Assembly (NCBI GenBank): GCA_028285205.1
Contig: JANQQA010000343.1
Location: 1 to 64,000, forward strand
Length of the DNA: 64,000 nucleotides
Source of the DNA: Bythopirellula sp.
GTDB lineage: Bacteria; Planctomycetota; Planctomycetia; Pirellulales; Lacipirellulaceae
Reading direction: 5' to 3'
In this document: one piece after another, positions 26,992-36,262 of the stretch
How the letters are laid out: each line of letters begins with the position of its first letter
Position numbering within the stretch: position 1 is the first letter of the stretch
Made by a program: the position numbers and the translations under genes
Notes under the pieces: model-generated
The model's database searches: none
What the model was told of the DNA's origin: nothing
Seen by the model: only the letters and a program-made list of their open reading frames with translations

Positions 26992-29841
26992 ATGTATCGT
27001 CAATATCGACCAAGGTGCATTCTGCGGAGTAGTTTCGGTAGTGTGCGTTCGGGGACGCGCCTGTCTATTCTTCCTTATTCACGACGACTAACAATTGAAT
27101 CGCTGGAAGAGCGGAGCATGTTGGCTGTTGTCACGGTCGATACGGTCGACGACTTGGTGGACTTCAGCGACGATTTCACTTCGCTGCGTGAGGCCGTGCT
27201 CGCCACCAATCTCCTGTCGGGACCCGACGAGATCCAGTTTGACTTCGGTATCGATGGACCGGTGACACTCGTGTTGACCGAGGGACAGTTAGCGATCACT
27301 GACGCGCTAACAATACGCGGGGACGGGGCCGACCTGCTCACGATCGACGGCAATGGGAATCGCATTTTCCATGTTGATGACGGCGAAGACTCGACGGACG
27401 CGCCCTTTGCGGTGGTTGGGGCAACCCTTACTGGTAGCGATGTCGGACACGATCAGGGGGGCGCGATTCGTTCTGCCGAAAGCCTGACGATTGAATCGAG
27501 TGCAGTCCTCGGCAATGTCGCGGACCGTGGTGGTGCCGGGATCTTTGTCAGTTCATCGACGGGGGGCGTGACGATCGTTGACTCGACTTTGGCTGAGAAC
27601 CGATCCGATGACGGACGTGGAGGTGGAGCGCTCATTTCGAGCGCTGGGAACGTCGAGATCATCGGTAGCTCGATCACTGATAACTTAGGTGAAAACGGCG
27701 GAGGGGCTTACATTAGCTCCAGCGCATTAATCACGATTCGCGACAACGTCATTTCCCGGAACGTGGCGCGAGGCACCTCTGCTGGGGGAGGTGGCCTATC
27801 CATCGCCGCTGCTTCGGTCGTAAGCGTTGAGGGCAACACATTCACGTTCAATCGAACTGATGGCAATGGCGGTACGGGCGGGGCGCTCCGTGTCTCGGGA
27901 ACCGGATTGCTCACCATAAGTGGCAATTCGATCATGGATAATTGGACCGACGCGACTTCCGCTGTAGGAGGCGGCATGGCCCTCTATCTCTCGGGAAGCA
28001 CCACGATCGTCGATAATCAAATCATCCGCAATCGTACGGAAGGCAATGGCACCGCGGGAGGAGGATTGTACGTCTCGGCCAGCGGTATCTTGACCGTCGG
28101 CGGGAATACCATCGCGGACAACCGGACCGATGGCACGTCTGCCCAAGGTGGCGGTGCGGCAATTGTCTTTGCAGGAGGTGTGGCTATTCTTGAGAACGAG
28201 ATCGCGCGCAATCACACCGATGGCAACTCGACGGAAGGAGGTGGCATCTACCTCCGTCCAACCGGGACGGCATGGATTGCTCGCAACACGATTTCCCACA
28301 ATTCCACGGATGGCAGGGATCCCGGACACGGCATCTTCGCCAGGGCGGAAAATGCCACGATCGAGATCATTGACAATGACATTCTTGAGAACACCCATAG
28401 TCTGGCGCGGGGAGTCGGAGGAATCGCTACGAGGACGTTTGACAGTGGTGCGGTGGTCATTTCGGGCAACAGGATAACAGGAAACGATGGTGGAATCGTT
28501 GTCACAGGTAGCGGATCGACCACCGTGTCTGAGAACTCCATCGTCGAGAACAACGAAGTCGGGGTGACCCTGATCGCGTCCGATGGTGCCAGGATTCAGA
28601 CGGAGCGAAATACGATTACCAGCCAGTCGACCGATGCGATGGGCAGAGGGATGGACGTCCTGCTGCAAGGGAACAGACCCGCATTTGTCTCGATCATCGA
28701 CACGACGATCGCGGGCAACAGAAGCGTCGAGGGCGGTGGCGGCCTGAATGCTGATGTGCGCGCTGGTCATACGCTAGAAGTCTCCAGTTCCACGATTAGC
28801 GGCAATTCTGCCGGACGAGAGGGCGGCGGAATTTGGCTTCGTCTGGCTGGTGGCTCGGCGTTGCTGGAACAGGTGACTGTCAGTGGGAATTCCGCGATGG
28901 GTTCGGGCGGTGGCACTTATCTGGTTCCGCAGTCTCAGAGCGGCAACCTAGGGAATCAAGAACCAGGCGAACTCACGATTCGCCACAGTACGATCACACA
29001 GAACTTTGCAGATCTTGACGGTAGCGGCGACAACTTCGGTGGTGGAGTGTTCTTCGGCGAACTTGCCAGGCTCAGTCACACGATCGTCGCGGGCAACAAC
29101 GCACAGAGCAACTTCGCGAACAATGTCTTTGGAACTTACGAAAGTAGTTTCAATCTCATCGACAGCGGTAGCGAGTTCCTCGGCCCACTCGCCGACAATG
29201 GTGGTCTAACGCAGACACATGCCTTGCTGCCCGGCAGCCCGGCGATCGACCGGGGCGATCCCAGTGCGGCTGCCGGCGTCGATGACATTCCGGCGCGTGA
29301 CCAACGAGGGAGACCGTCTCGTCGGATGATCTTTGACCGGATCGTTGGCCAGATCGATGTCGGCGCCTACGAAGTGCAGGTTGTCCCAACGGCCGATTTC
29401 GATAGCGATGGCGACGTCGATGGATCCGACTTCCTGATCTGGCAACGAGGGTTCGGTATTGCGTTTGCCCGACGCGAAGATGGCAATAGCGATGACGACC
29501 GCGACGTCGATGCGAGCGACCTGGCGGCGTGGCAGGTCTCCTATGGCCAGCCGCAAGCGCCGGCCGCGATTGCCGAGATGCAATCCGCAGCCGCGTCGCA
29601 GCCGCTTGATGCAGCATTTGCTCTCGAATGGAGCAACCCGGGCGCGCCAAGCGTGCGAGAAACACGCTTCGATCCAGTCGCGATCGAGTCCGTGATCAAC
29701 ATGCCAGAATTCTCCGCTGTTCCAAAAAGCGCCGCGACTCAACCGACGGCGACAATTCTTAACAACTCAGCTGAGAAAGCCAGCCATAATGAAGACCTGT
29801 TGTGGCTCGATGACCAGGAACTGGAGCAGGTGTTCGGCTAA
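26992..29841 (+). CDS. Right-handed beta-helix surface protein with CSLREA-like start and dockerin repeats
   Basis: 949 residues. A basic N-terminus leads to [14 protein letters not shown], a planctomycete secretion-type motif, and then [14 protein letters not shown], a CSLREA-like element. Residues about 140-650 are a parallel beta-helix built from roughly 30-residue turns ([20 protein letters not shown] and relatives). A choice-of-anchor-Q-like end follows ([32 protein letters not shown]-like, IDVGAYEVQ). Two dockerin-like calcium loops come next ([36 protein letters not shown]). The acidic tail is [14 protein letters not shown]. Such proteins are secreted and glycan-binding or degrading; here no catalytic residues can be assigned. 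Confidence 0.88.
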   Translation: MYRQYRPRCILRSSFGSVRSGTRLSILPYSRRLTIESLEERSMLAVVTVDTVDDLVDFSDDFTSLREAVLATNLLSGPDEIQFDFGIDGPVTLVLTEGQLAITDALTIRGDGADLLTIDGNGNRIFHVDDGEDSTDAPFAVVGATLTGSDVGHDQGGAIRSAESLTIESSAVLGNVADRGGAGIFVSSSTGGVTIVDSTLAENRSDDGRGGGALISSAGNVEIIGSSITDNLGENGGGAYISSSALITIRDNVISRNVARGTSAGGGGLSIAAASVVSVEGNTFTFNRTDGNGGTGGALRVSGTGLLTISGNSIMDNWTDATSAVGGGMALYLSGSTTIVDNQIIRNRTEGNGTAGGGLYVSASGILTVGGNTIADNRTDGTSAQGGGAAIVFAGGVAILENEIARNHTDGNSTEGGGIYLRPTGTAWIARNTISHNSTDGRDPGHGIFARAENATIEIIDNDILENTHSLARGVGGIATRTFDSGAVVISGNRITGNDGGIVVTGSGSTTVSENSIVENNEVGVTLIASDGARIQTERNTITSQSTDAMGRGMDVLLQGNRPAFVSIIDTTIAGNRSVEGGGGLNADVRAGHTLEVSSSTISGNSAGREGGGIWLRLAGGSALLEQVTVSGNSAMGSGGGTYLVPQSQSGNLGNQEPGELTIRHSTITQNFADLDGSGDNFGGGVFFGELARLSHTIVAGNNAQSNFANNVFGTYESSFNLIDSGSEFLGPLADNGGLTQTHALLPGSPAIDRGDPSAAAGVDDIPARDQRGRPSRRMIFDRIVGQIDVGAYEVQVVPTADFDSDGDVDGSDFLIWQRGFGIAFARREDGNSDDDRDVDASDLAAWQVSYGQPQAPAAIAEMQSAAASQPLDAAFALEWSNPGAPSVRETRFDPVAIESVINMPEFSAVPKSAATQPTATILNNSAEKASHNEDLLWLDDQELEQVFG

Positions 29842-29934
29842 GCACAAGCACGTTCGCTGAGCAGCCGATTGGTGTGTGGCACCGCGGAGAATTTGAACGA
29901 ACAAACCTTGTCGTCTGCGTTGACATACATTCAG

Positions 29935-31305
29935 ATGGCAAACATGCAACGCACCGCTCAACAACTTCGCGAAGATGCTCGGCGTATTTGGTGGGCGGGC
30001 GTTGAGGCGGTGCAGCCGGCGCGGTTGGTTCCCGAGTTTGTGACGCGGGACGCAACGACCCTCGTCGTGGGCGAATTGGAATTCGCGCTGGACGAGATCG
30101 AGCGGATCGTGATCGTGGGCGCTGGCAAGGCGAGCGCCGGCATGACCGTCGCGCTCGAAGCGGTGCTCGGAGCAAACCTGCTCAGCAAAAAGCACGTGAC
30201 CGGTTGGGTCAATGTACCGGCTGATTGCATCCTCCCAACGCAGTGTGTCACGCTGCATGCCGCGCGTCCCGCGGGCGTTAATGAGCCGCGCAGTGAGGGA
30301 GCCGAGGGCTCGCAACAGATTCTGAAGCTCGTCGGCAGTCTGGGGCCGCGTGATTTGTGTCTGTGCGTGATCTCTGGCGGCGGTTCCGCCTTGCTGCCGG
30401 CACCGATCGAAGGGCTGCCGCTGGCATCGAAGATCGCGTTGACGCGGGAGATAGCGGCGCGCGGCGGGACGATCGAACAGCTCAACGCGGTTCGCAGAGA
30501 ACTCAGCACGATCAAAGGTGGCGGTCTCGCGCGGGCGTGCCGCGCTGGGAATCTCGTCTCGCTCATTCTGTCGGACGTGCTGGGAGACGACCTGGAGGTC
30601 ATCGCTTCGGCACCGACGGTGCTTCGTCAGCCGACTCCTCAGCGTGCCCTCGAGGCGTTGAGCGAACTGCAACTGCTGGACCATCCGGCAGGAGCGGAGG
30701 CCGTAACGCTGCTGGAGACGCGGAGCCGGCAAGCTCCGGACGAAGCCGCGGCAGGGTGCGAAGTCCATAATCTGTTGATTGGCAACAACGCCACGGCGGT
30801 CGATGCGGCCGGCGTGCAGGCGGAGCAATTGGGCTACAGCCACGCGATGATCTCGGCGACGGAGTGCGAGGGCACGGCCGAATCGGTGGCGCAACATCTC
30901 GTGACGATGGCCCAGTCGATGCGGCGCGACGCAGGTCCCGATTGTCTCATTTCCGGTGGCGAGCCGACCGTCCAATTGGCGGCAGAAGGCAAGCGCGGCA
31001 AGGGCGGTCGCAATCAGCAACTTGTGCTGTCGGCGATGGCGTCGCTCGAGGATTGGCGCGGGCTGGCCTTGCTTTCAGGCGGCACCGACGGCGAAGATGG
31101 GCCCACCGACGCCGCTGGAGCGTTTGTTGATGAAGAGATCGCCAAAGCTGCCAATGAAAAGGAACTCAACCTGCAAGAATACCTGCAGCGCAACGATGCC
31201 TACCATTGCTTCGAGCAGCTAGACGCCTTGATCAAGACAGGTCCCTCGGGGACCAACGTGTGCGACCTGCGCGTGATTACCGTGGGGAGAAACGATGAAC
31301 GATAA
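29935..31305 (+). CDS. Glycerate 2-kinase, GckA/TtuD type (DUF4147)
   Basis: 456 residues from the ATG at 29935. A TTG at 29869 is possible but would start close to the end of the beta-helix gene. GAGKASAGMTVALE is the first nucleotide-binding loop. LCVISGGGSALLPAPIEGL is the family's Gly-rich active-site signature. ELSTIKGGGLARAC, VLGDDLEVIASAPTV, and SGGEPTVQLAAEGKRGKGGRNQQLVL with SGGTDGEDGPTDAAGA complete the MOFRL domain. It phosphorylates glycerate at the 2-OH, feeding lower glycolysis. It ends with a stop inside a run of GATGAAC repeats and converges with the gene at 31372. Confidence 0.9.
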   Translation: MANMQRTAQQLREDARRIWWAGVEAVQPARLVPEFVTRDATTLVVGELEFALDEIERIVIVGAGKASAGMTVALEAVLGANLLSKKHVTGWVNVPADCILPTQCVTLHAARPAGVNEPRSEGAEGSQQILKLVGSLGPRDLCLCVISGGGSALLPAPIEGLPLASKIALTREIAARGGTIEQLNAVRRELSTIKGGGLARACRAGNLVSLILSDVLGDDLEVIASAPTVLRQPTPQRALEALSELQLLDHPAGAEAVTLLETRSRQAPDEAAAGCEVHNLLIGNNATAVDAAGVQAEQLGYSHAMISATECEGTAESVAQHLVTMAQSMRRDAGPDCLISGGEPTVQLAAEGKRGKGGRNQQLVLSAMASLEDWRGLALLSGGTDGEDGPTDAAGAFVDEEIAKAANEKELNLQEYLQRNDAYHCFEQLDALIKTGPSGTNVCDLRVITVGRNDER

Positions 31306-31366
31306 GAGATAAACGATGAACGTCCACGCTGGGGTGCTCATCGTTCTCACTTCATAGTTCATCGTT
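31291..31366. repeat. Short direct and inverted repeats between convergent genes
   Basis: AACGATGAAC occurs at 31291-31300 and 31312-31321, and its reverse complement GTTCATCGTT at 31357-31366, with a partial copy at about 31337. They could form a stem-loop serving both convergent transcripts. No U-tract. Confidence 0.5.
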
Positions 31367-31371
31367 CCAAC

Positions 31372-32844
31372 TCAGTCCCACCACCACTTGTCGGCGGGCA
31401 AGTCGCTGAGGTCGACGGCGTTGCGTGCTTCGGCGAGTTCGCCTTTCTCGTCGGCCAGCAAGTTCTCCGTGTCGAGCGCTCGGTGCGCCTCGATTTGCAC
31501 ACCGCCGCCAACGGGAGTGGCCAAATGTCGGCCCTTCCACATGCTGTTCACCGCTGACGCGACCTGCTGCGGAGAGTTGTAGGTCTCCACCGGATAGATT
31601 GCTTCGTCGCCCAAGACGGAAAGATCCCAGCCCGCCTTGCCATAGAGATCTTGCTGTTGGACGAAGGCCGCCGCGACAAGCATGTCGACACAGTTACGCA
31701 GCTGACCGTAGATCGGTGCGTTCTCGGCGATCTGAGCGTATTTGTCGGTGAAACTCTGCGTGAACTTGCGACTCGCGCGGTTCTGGGTTCCCGACTGCCT
31801 ACGTGTGCCATCGCGGGCCACGACTTCATCCTCGCCGACCAACTTCACCCCATTGCCGACGAATTCGGCCGCACTGCCGTCTGCCGAGACCTTGACGCGT
31901 TGATAGTCGGGCACAAACCACCAGCGGCACATCGCGTTGCGAGCGATCGAGGTAAAGTTTGCCAATTCAAGGTAGCTACGGAATCGCGCCGGTGGCTGCT
32001 CCAGGCCCAGGCCGATCAGCTTCATCCGATAATCGGCTTCGACCATCACCTGGGCGAAGTGCGTCTTGCTCGAAATGCCACCTAGCGTGATTACTTGCAG
32101 GCCGAGATTTTCACGCAGCCCCTCAACGACATATTGCTCAAACTCTCGCTCGCGACCGTTGGGTACTTGTCGGCCTAGACTGCTGATGAACTGCTGCATA
32201 CGTTGCAGCCCTTCGGGCGTCGCGTCGATCGAGCAGTGCACGAGCGGATTGGTGTTTCCGCCAGGCGGGAAGGCACGTAGTGCAACAACCAGGTCCTGCA
32301 GTTCCATTACCGGCTGTCCGGTATGAAAACCAATGACCCGGCCGGTGCCCGTGTCCATCCATCCTTCAGCCGGCCCAGCAATCACGATGTCCTGGGTTTC
32401 CGGATAGTAGAAGACGTATTTGATTCGCGTCAATCCAGCCAGATGTCGCATCGCATCGTTGGGACCATGCCCCTCGTCGATCGCCTTCTCGATCAGCCGG
32501 GCGAGGCGGGTCAGCGAGACCTTCCGCATCGCGCTGCGCTGCGCGATGTCGGAATCCAACCGCGCCATAGAGTCTTGGATCCGCTGACGGGTGAGCTGTC
32601 CACTCGCGTCACGAACGGTTAGCTGACGCAATACGCCATCGGCGTCGACCGCGACCCCTGAGAACACGCCCGTGTTATTGTTGCCGCCAGCGCCGCCGCC
32701 GCCAACTCCGCCGCCACCACCACCGCCGCCGATCTGAGCCGTCGCACGTGGACCAGGAACGAGCAGAAAACTACAGCACGCCATCGCGACCAAAACAGCG
32801 CGGCAGGAAGCAGTCCAATGGAGATGTTGGAACCGGGAAATCAT
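31372..32844 (-). CDS. Exported DUF1598-like planctomycete protein
   Basis: 490 residues with a signal peptide (AVLVAMACCSFLLVPGPRAT) followed at once by a poly-Gly tract (IGGGGGGGGVGGGGAGG). The body has the pattern I associate with DUF1598: MRKVSLTRLARLIEKAIDEG, GLTRIKYVFYYPETQDIVIA, GPAEGWMDTGTGRVIG, STGQPVMELQDLVVALR-like, and MCRWWFVPDYQRVKVSAD. It ends in DKWWWD. Function unknown; the family is planctomycete-specific to my knowledge. Divergent from the DUF11 protein at 33208 over 363 bases. Confidence 0.75.
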   Translation of the reverse strand: MISRFQHLHWTASCRAVLVAMACCSFLLVPGPRATAQIGGGGGGGGVGGGGAGGNNNTGVFSGVAVDADGVLRQLTVRDASGQLTRQRIQDSMARLDSDIAQRSAMRKVSLTRLARLIEKAIDEGHGPNDAMRHLAGLTRIKYVFYYPETQDIVIAGPAEGWMDTGTGRVIGFHTGQPVMELQDLVVALRAFPPGGNTNPLVHCSIDATPEGLQRMQQFISSLGRQVPNGREREFEQYVVEGLRENLGLQVITLGGISSKTHFAQVMVEADYRMKLIGLGLEQPPARFRSYLELANFTSIARNAMCRWWFVPDYQRVKVSADGSAAEFVGNGVKLVGEDEVVARDGTRRQSGTQNRASRKFTQSFTDKYAQIAENAPIYGQLRNCVDMLVAAAFVQQQDLYGKAGWDLSVLGDEAIYPVETYNSPQQVASAVNSMWKGRHLATPVGGGVQIEAHRALDTENLLADEKGELAEARNAVDLSDLPADKWWWD

Positions 32845-33207
32845 GATGACCTCGGGATTACGTTGAGAATCTGTTCCGCACCGCCTGAAGCGGCTTGAAG
32901 TAGCTAGAGCCTGTCTGCGGAAAATGGGCAGTTGGGGCCAACTTTGATCTTAATTCCCTCGGTGCCGGGAAGCAAGGAATTACGGCGCCCAGGCTGCCAC
33001 ATCCCCGCTCATTTGCCGGGCCAGGGCTTCTGTGAACCACTCGACCGCTAAAACCCGCAGAAGCTGCCCGCAGATGTCGTCAAAACTCCACGGGAGCGTT
33101 GAAAAAACGCATCATTCATCCCCTAGGCGTTACATTTTATCAGCAGCTCCGCGCCCGTAGCGCGACAGATATGCCGCCAATAAATACATCCTAACCCACC
33201 CGTTCCG
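32845..33207. other. Divergent intergenic region
   Basis: 363 bases between DUF1598 (minus) and the DUF11 protein (plus). Presumably holds both promoters. I see nothing else structured, apart from a weak AATTCC/GGAATT pair near 32951-32980. Confidence 0.4.
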
Positions 33208-35583
33208 ATGCTTGCCCGCGTCAAAACTCGAGTTTGGCTGCTGACCGCCCTCGCGATTGCGATGTCGGGCTTCGCTGGCTGCGCCGGGCTGAGATGTCCG
33301 CGCATCGATCCCAGCGGCGAGCGGCTATTCGTCTGCTCGCGGGATCAGGTGCCTCCGGTCGCCGCGTCGGCAAATCCAGTCGCCCCGCCGGTATACACCG
33401 ATCCGGTGTTCCCCCAGCCGGCCCTGGCTGGGGCCTCACCGCAAGTCGGTGGCGTGGTACCGCCAGTGCCGCAAGATCGGTTGCGAATCACCCCGCAGCG
33501 TGTGCTCGCTCCGGTAGGGAGCGAGGTGATCCTGCGGGCAGGACTGTGTACGCGAGAAAACTATCTGCTCACCGACTCGAAAATCGAATGGCTCCTCGCC
33601 CGCGACGAGGCCGGCGAATTCGTGGAGCTGGGGGGACGCGGCTGGTGCAAAGATCCGTGGCTGCCCTGGAACAAGCCGCGGAAGATCGACAATCAGTACG
33701 CCATTGGCTACACCGCCAAAGTGCCACTCTCGATTACGCGCGGCACCGCCAATACGACTGACGACGTGGAAGTCCAACCGGGTGAAGCCTGGGCAAGCGT
33801 GACGTCGCCGGTCGAAGGCGTCAGTCACGTCACTGCCGTCGCGCCGGAGATCGTCGAATGGGCGAATCGACGCGCGGTGGCCACGATCTACTGGGTCGAC
33901 GTCCAGTGGACTTTTCCACCCAGCGCGGTGACTGCCGGTGGCGGCCAGGTCCTGACGACCACCGTGCTGCGGCAGACCGATGGTACGCCGCTGGAAGGCT
34001 GGGTCGTCCGCTACCAGGTCGCGGATGGGGCGGGTGCGCTCCGCGGCAACCAGGAAGGCCAAGTCGTCGAGGTGCGCACCGACGCCGAAGGGCGTGCGAG
34101 CATCGATGTCACGCCCACGGGCAGCGCGGGATCGACGACCCGCATTAATGCCCAACTCGTTCGCCCAGCGGGCTTCGGTGGCAGTAGCGCGCCACAGCTC
34201 GACATCGCCAGTGGCAGCACCCTTATCAGCTGGACTGACGGCGACTATGTACCGCCGCCCGACGATCTAGGCGATGTCGTCCCACCGAGCGACTTCCCTC
34301 CGGGCGGATCAACCACCCCCATTCAACCGCCAACCTATCAGCCGCCCACCAATAACGTGATGCCGCCAGTTGTGCCCGATCGCGCACAGATTGGGCCCAG
34401 GCTGGAAGTGGAGATACTGGACGATCCCGGCTCACAGATTCAAGTCGGCGGCACCGCGCGGTTCGAATTTGTACTGCGAAACACCGGAGACACCGCCGCG
34501 ACCGGCATTATTCTCCGTGATGAGTTTGATCTCGGCCTGACCAACGTCGGCGATAGCTTGGGACAAAACACGATCCAAACCAACCCGGGCACGATTCCCG
34601 ATATCGCCGCCGGCTCGTCCTACTCGTTGTTCCAGACTTTCGGTGTGCAAAAGCCGGGGCGGCTGTGCCAGAACGTGACCGTGACCTACAACGGCACCAG
34701 TCCTGCTACGGCTCGCTACTGTATTGACGTACCACAGCCTCAAGTACAGCGGCAAGGGCGGTTGCTCGTTACGAAGCAAGGCCCGGTATCGGCCAACGTG
34801 AACCAAACCGCAACGTTCACCCTGTCGGTTCGCAACGTCGGCGACGCGCCGCTTCTGAACGTCGAGGTCGTGGACTCCTACGACGCGGAACTCCAGGCTC
34901 AGCCGATCTCAGGCGCGGAGTTGTTCAATGGTAACCTGCGTTGGCGGATCCCGAGAATCGAGCCCAATGACACCTGGCAACAAAGGATCACCTGCCTCTG
35001 CCGAGCAGCCAAATCGCAAGTCTGCGGTACCGTACTGGTGACCGCAGACACTGGCACTCCGGTTCCGGCTCTGACTTCCTCCGATACCCACTGCCTCGAC
35101 ATCCTGGCACCGCCGGCAAACGTCACGCCGAATGTGGTGCCGCCACAAGAGGACGACCAACCGCTGGTCGTCCCACCGACAGATGGTGCAGCCGCGCAGG
35201 TCAATCCAAACGGTCTGTCGATGGAGATCGTTCTATTCAGCAATCCGGTAACCGCCGGGACAGGAACCAGATTTCAGATCACCCTGAAAAATAATGCGAC
35301 GGTGGTAGATCAACAAGTAAGACTGAGCGTGCAGTTTCCCGCAGAGCTAAGGCCGGACGTCGCTGCGTTTCAGCAGGACAACAATCTGCGAGCGCAACTG
35401 AACAATAACGGCGAGCTGCAAATTGATCCGATCCGTACCCTCCGCAACGATGAGAAGCTAGATCTCCGATTTCGCTGCAATGTGTTGCAGCCTGGGGTAC
35501 GGAATATCGTAGCGCGGCTGCAAAGCAACAACATGCCGGAGCCGATTCAGGTTTCCAAGGAGATCCGGATCTTGGGTGGTTAG
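33208..35583 (+). CDS. Exported DUF11/conserved-repeat protein
   Basis: 791 residues. The N-terminus has an export signal ending in a lipobox-like GFAGC, so it may be a lipoprotein. An Ig-like region follows (RITPQRVLAPVGSEVILRAG, then IYWVDVQWTFPPSAVTAGGG). A Pro-rich linker at about residues 345-390 comes next. Three DUF11-type repeats follow, recognised by ARFEFVLRNTGDTAATGIIL, TATFTLSVRNVGDAPLLNVE-like and RFQITLKNNATVVDQQV. These Ig-like repeats are common in large surface or cell-wall proteins. The function is unknown. It is followed 66 bases later by the LigD-PE protein. Confidence 0.8.
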   Translation: MLARVKTRVWLLTALAIAMSGFAGCAGLRCPRIDPSGERLFVCSRDQVPPVAASANPVAPPVYTDPVFPQPALAGASPQVGGVVPPVPQDRLRITPQRVLAPVGSEVILRAGLCTRENYLLTDSKIEWLLARDEAGEFVELGGRGWCKDPWLPWNKPRKIDNQYAIGYTAKVPLSITRGTANTTDDVEVQPGEAWASVTSPVEGVSHVTAVAPEIVEWANRRAVATIYWVDVQWTFPPSAVTAGGGQVLTTTVLRQTDGTPLEGWVVRYQVADGAGALRGNQEGQVVEVRTDAEGRASIDVTPTGSAGSTTRINAQLVRPAGFGGSSAPQLDIASGSTLISWTDGDYVPPPDDLGDVVPPSDFPPGGSTTPIQPPTYQPPTNNVMPPVVPDRAQIGPRLEVEILDDPGSQIQVGGTARFEFVLRNTGDTAATGIILRDEFDLGLTNVGDSLGQNTIQTNPGTIPDIAAGSSYSLFQTFGVQKPGRLCQNVTVTYNGTSPATARYCIDVPQPQVQRQGRLLVTKQGPVSANVNQTATFTLSVRNVGDAPLLNVEVVDSYDAELQAQPISGAELFNGNLRWRIPRIEPNDTWQQRITCLCRAAKSQVCGTVLVTADTGTPVPALTSSDTHCLDILAPPANVTPNVVPPQEDDQPLVVPPTDGAAAQVNPNGLSMEIVLFSNPVTAGTGTRFQITLKNNATVVDQQVRLSVQFPAELRPDVAAFQQDNNLRAQLNNNGELQIDPIRTLRNDEKLDLRFRCNVLQPGVRNIVARLQSNNMPEPIQVSKEIRILGG

Positions 35584-35649
35584 GCGATTCGCCCAGATTC
35601 TTTGCCGCAGCTGGTTTTTGTTGCTCGCAGAGGCGACAATGCACCGGTT

Positions 35650-36036
35650 ATGCCGCGTTTCGTTCTCCTTCGTCACGAGTGTCCCCCATCCAGCCAGCGG
35701 CCCAGCCACTGGGATTTCATGTTGGAGTGGGGCGACGTACTGCGCACGTGGGAGCTGCCCGAGCTGCCGACAGAATGGGCCAAGGTTATTGGGGTTTCCA
35801 AATCATCTGACCAAGTTTTAGCTGCACCGCTTGCCGATCATCGCATTGCCTATTTGGATTTTGAAGGCGCACTCACTGGCAATCGCGGCAGTGTAACGCG
35901 GTGCGACCGCGGCGAGTTCGAAGTCATTGATGAATCGCCGACAGTGATCGAAATCAAACTCCGTGGTGAGCGACTCGTTGGCGGCGTTCGACTTGAGCGA
36001 GATGCAAGCGATTGGCGGATGTCGACCGGATGCTAG
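35650..36036 (+). CDS. Stand-alone LigD 3'-phosphoesterase-domain protein
   Basis: 128 residues from the ATG at 35650; an upstream in-frame start at 35602 adds 16 without family likeness. MPRFVLLRHECPP, then SHWDFMLEWGDVLRTWELPE and APLADHRIAYLDFEGAL, follow the pattern of the phosphoesterase (PE) domain of bacterial LigD. The His-x-Asp of HWDF and the distal His of ADHR correspond to metal/phosphate ligands. The Arg usually found after HxDF is Met here. The PE domain removes 3'-terminal ribonucleotides or phosphates at break ends in LigD. As a stand-alone protein its role is inferred. Confidence 0.75.
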   Translation: MPRFVLLRHECPPSSQRPSHWDFMLEWGDVLRTWELPELPTEWAKVIGVSKSSDQVLAAPLADHRIAYLDFEGALTGNRGSVTRCDRGEFEVIDESPTVIEIKLRGERLVGGVRLERDASDWRMSTGC

Positions 36037-36262
36037 CGCGTGCGTGAAGTACATATTGCGCCGGTTGTGGTCGCAGTTGCAACCTTTGCAACGCGAGATT
36101 CACGCGTTCTCGCTATGTGAAGATCTCACCTAAACATTTGCGGCGGCCACGCGCAAAGGTTAGAATCAGCAGGGCTGCAGCTCCTATTCTCACAATGCAT
36201 GAGTCGCGGCCCGGGCAGAAGGGGGACGGTTTCACATTGTCCATCTTGCTTTGAGAGACACC

